A DNA stretch of 23,075 bases from a virus. Every line of letters begins with the position of its first letter. The first letter of the stretch is position 1. The translations under genes and the position numbers were made by a program. Shown here one piece after another: positions 21,322 through 23,075 of this stretch. The notes beneath the pieces are model-generated. The model did not search any database. It was given only the letters and a program-made list of their open reading frames with translations, and was not told where the DNA came from. Location: positions 1 to 23,075 of the IMG/VR virus record IMGVR_UViG_3300027285_000036, one strand, 5' to 3'.

Positions 21322-21351
21322 GGTTGAAACTCCTTTGGTTGGTGATGAAAA

Positions 21352-21741
21352 TTACTCGGCGTCTTGCGCAGGAAAGTCTACGCGGATGCTGTTGACGGGA
21401 TCGACGTACTCCCACAGGTCGTAGTTGACGTCGTGGCTTGTTTCGGTTTGTACGTCACCTGCATCCTCCCCCACGCGCACGAAGCGCCACTCGGCACCGA
21501 AAAGCTTCTCAGCGTCGCGCATCAATGCGTGGTGTGCTTGCACTTCTGGATACGAGTCGTACCACTTCCACCCCTCTTGGTAGAAGGTGATGATCGGATG
21601 GTTGCCATACTTGTACTGAACCTCGGTGAGCGCTGTGTTGGTGGGCTCTTCGTTCTTGGCGTGCATGAGCGTGATGAAGTTGTCGCGGTGCTCGATGGTG
21701 TCGAAGTGAATGACGTAAGCCACGTCTGATCTGTATCCCAT
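21352..21741 (-). CDS. MGYRSDV-type phage protein, 129 aa
   Basis: Opens MGYRSDVAYVIHFDTIEHRD, a start seen in many phage and plasmid proteins of unknown function. Contains GNHPIITFYQEGWKWYDSYP and FGAEWRFVRVGEDAGDVQTE; alpha/beta, acidic. ATG at 21741 with AAAGGAG then TTTCAACC. An intrinsic terminator lies just upstream, so it needs read-through or its own promoter, which I do not see. Confidence 0.7.
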   Translation of the reverse strand: MGYRSDVAYVIHFDTIEHRDNFITLMHAKNEEPTNTALTEVQYKYGNHPIITFYQEGWKWYDSYPEVQAHHALMRDAEKLFGAEWRFVRVGEDAGDVQTETSHDVNYDLWEYVDPVNSIRVDFPAQDAE

Positions 21742-21763
21742 GGTTGAAACTCCTTTGGTTGGT

Positions 21764-21787
21764 TAAAAACGGGAACACGTTGTTCCC
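21764..21787 (-). terminator. Intrinsic terminator
   Basis: On the minus strand, GGGAACA-ACG-TGTTCCC forms a 7-bp stem with a three-base loop, followed by GTTTTT. It lies 22 bases beyond the end of the 229-aa gene and would end transcripts from the right-hand genes. It shares its arms with the palindrome at 20309-20327. Confidence 0.75.
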
Positions 21788-21808
21788 AGAAAGAATGATG
21801 ACCGTTCC

Positions 21809-22498
21809 TTATACAAGGACGCCATCCTCGTCGAAGCGCCAGCCGTTGCTGTACGCGCTCTCGATCAGCGACTCCTCACTGGTGAGGTGCTCGTGCTCAG
21901 ACTCAAGGTCTGCGTAGATTTTGTCAGCGAACTCACGCGCTTCTTCGATGACCCACTCGCACAGATCGTCCAGCAGGGCGCTGCCGTCGATGCCTTGCCA
22001 CAGTTGGTAGATGTTGGCGCGTTGCAGTGGGCCCTCCTCTTGCAAGCGTTCCTCATCGTTCTCGTCAAGGTTGTCCACGCCGCCGTAGTCCATCCCATCG
22101 AGGCGCATGGTCTGCGAGTGCACGTAATGAAACCCGTACCTACTGACGTTGACGCGTCGCTCTACCCAATCGTTGCCCTCGTTGATGATGGCTTGCAGTA
22201 CGAAGTACCGGCTGTAGTCGGGGTGATCTTCCTTCAAATGGTGCTCAAGGAACTGCTTGATATTTACCTCACCCGTCCACGATGCGCCATCGCCTTGAGA
22301 CCAGAAGCCTGAGAAGCGTATGTCCTCGATGTCGAAGCCCTTCTCCGCGCCGTCTTCCTTGGCGTTGGCGTACGTGCAGTCCCACCATTCGTAGTCCAGC
22401 GATTCGCTGAACCACTGAAGCGCTTTCTCCTTGGCCTTGGGGCTCAGGTCTTCGTAGATGAACTCGGTCTGTTCTGTTTCGGTTTCTGTGTCAGTCAT
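21809..22498 (-). CDS. Conserved acidic phage protein, 229 aa
   Basis: Very acidic. LSPKAKEKALQWFSESLDYE, then WWDCTYANAKEDGAEKGFDI and SGFWSQGDGASWTGEVNI form a pattern I have seen in many phage proteins without assigned function. A C-terminal acidic helical part follows. Acidic charge suggests a DNA-mimic possibility, but this is only conjecture. ATG at 22498 with AAAGGAG then AGCAACC; overlaps the 85-aa gene by eight bases. Confidence 0.72.
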   Translation of the reverse strand: MTDTETETEQTEFIYEDLSPKAKEKALQWFSESLDYEWWDCTYANAKEDGAEKGFDIEDIRFSGFWSQGDGASWTGEVNIKQFLEHHLKEDHPDYSRYFVLQAIINEGNDWVERRVNVSRYGFHYVHSQTMRLDGMDYGGVDNLDENDEERLQEEGPLQRANIYQLWQGIDGSALLDDLCEWVIEEAREFADKIYADLESEHEHLTSEESLIESAYSNGWRFDEDGVLV

Positions 22499-22748
22499 GG
22501 TTGCTCTCCTTTGGTTGATCCATCTTCACAATGATTCCTGCAGCAGCGACAAGCGCCTGCGCCATGAGGTGCAGGTCTTGCATCTCTTTCTTCGCGCTCA
22601 ACAACACGTTGACAGCAGCTTGCTTGGTCATGTCCTTCATGAGTAGCTCAAACGCCTCGGGCTTGCGCTTGAGTAGTTTCTGTATGACAGGCAGGGCCTG
22701 TCGTTCCTCCCATGTGAGGGCGATCTTTGGTTTTGTTTCTGTCGTCAT
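22491..22748 (-). CDS. Helical phage protein, 85 aa
   Basis: Begins MTTETKPKIALTWEERQALP; almost all helical with a moderately hydrophobic end (MAQALVAAAGIIVKMDQPKE). No clear membrane span. Unrecognised. The ATG at 22748 sits just after the stop of the 41-aa membrane gene, with a TTGGAG site upstream. Confidence 0.65.
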   Translation of the reverse strand: MTTETKPKIALTWEERQALPVIQKLLKRKPEAFELLMKDMTKQAAVNVLLSAKKEMQDLHLMAQALVAAAGIIVKMDQPKESNHD

Positions 22749-22751
22749 GTC

Positions 22752-22877
22752 TCACTCCAAAAGTAAAAACACCACCATGAAGATGGCGAACAGCGCAAAG
22801 ATGATGAGCTCAGCCTTGTCGCTGATGTGCTCTCTGTGCGTGGGGATGGGCTTGGCTGGCCCGGTGTATTTAGGCAT
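22752..22877 (-). CDS. Small tail-anchored-like membrane protein, 41 aa
   Basis: A polar N-terminus (MPKYTGPAKPIPTHREHISD) precedes a strongly hydrophobic span AELIIFALFAIFMVVFLLLE that runs to the end. ATG at 22877 with AAGGA eight bases upstream; overlaps the preceding partial gene by eight bases. Function unknown. Confidence 0.6.
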   Translation of the reverse strand: MPKYTGPAKPIPTHREHISDKAELIIFALFAIFMVVFLLLE

Positions 22878-23075
22878 TTGATTCGTCCTTTCTTTCTTTT
22901 ACAAGCCACTCGATGATGTTCATACCCTCGGCAAGCGTTGCCACGGGTTGGTCGTGGATGCGGGCAGCCCCATCGTTACTTGTCACGAAGTACTCGACCC
23001 GCCTGCGCAGGCCCTCTTTTCCTTTGTCACGTTGCTCAACAAACCCAGCCGATGTGCTGCCGTTGGGGTACAGGT
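22870..23075 (-). CDS. Phage protein, C-terminal 68 residues only
   Basis: An open frame enters from beyond the right edge and stops with TAA at 22870-22872. The visible part contains YPNGSTSAGFVEQRDKGKEG, VEYFVTSNDGAARIHDQPVA and EGMNIIEWLVKERKDESNA. No family recognised; the start is outside the window. It is supported by the overlap with the 41-aa gene and the absence of an alternative open frame. Confidence 0.55.
   Translation of the reverse strand, partial: LYPNGSTSAGFVEQRDKGKEGLRRRVEYFVTSNDGAARIHDQPVATLAEGMNIIEWLVKERKDESNA

Noticed and set aside
1-23075. CRISPR arrays, tRNA genes, insertion sequences
   Set aside because: No regularly spaced repeats, no cloverleaf with recognisable T-loop and no transposase or terminal inverted repeats were seen by eye; a tRNA scan would settle the tRNA point.

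Overview
The window looks like part of a tailed dsDNA bacteriophage (Caudoviricetes). Every gene I can support lies on the minus strand, packed end to end with ATGA/TGATG overlaps and strong GGAG ribosome binding sites. The content is phage DNA metabolism: a PrimPol-DUF927 primase-helicase, an SNF2-type helicase, a family A DNA polymerase, RecB-like and VRR-NUC nucleases, HNH endonucleases and DUF3310. No structural, packaging or lysis genes and no RNA genes were seen. The base composition looks moderately GC-rich. The host is not identifiable from the sequence; a betaproteobacterium is only a guess.

Transcription runs from high to low coordinates. (1) 23075-20389: six or seven early-type genes of mostly unknown function, interrupted by an intrinsic terminator at 21764-21787. 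(2) 20388-16150: a gap holding a promoter candidate, an inverted repeat and a hairpin, then a MoxR-type AAA+ ATPase, a 116-aa protein, a VWA protein with an HExxH metallopeptidase-like N-terminus, two small proteins and a 293-aa helical protein. (3) 16178-12338: about fifteen small genes, including winged-helix proteins, zinc ribbons, three tiny membrane proteins and DUF3310. (4) A 163-base apparently noncoding stretch with a hairpin, 12175-12337. (5) 12174-4583: the core replication and recombination block (VRR-NUC, HNH, DNA polymerase, HExxH protein, Cas4-like nuclease, a tail-fibre-like chimera, SNF2 helicase). (6) 4582-2985: a short bounded unit (promoter candidate, two genes, strong terminator) that makes a putative ssDNA-binding-like protein. 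(7) 2975-1: HNH-AP2 endonuclease, a helix-turn-helix protein, a 46-aa ORF and the primase-helicase, which runs off the left edge.

The most unusual signals are: the phage-borne MoxR/VWA-peptidase module; a 16-bp inverted repeat (TGTCTA-N3-TTTGACA) present in both larger promoter-bearing gaps; a recurrent leader (GGAG, a few bases, CAACC, ATG) before about a dozen genes; and a protein that joins a tail-fibre-like GNLGVGT motif to a domain shared with its neighbour. Family assignments are from motif recognition by eye; no database search was run.
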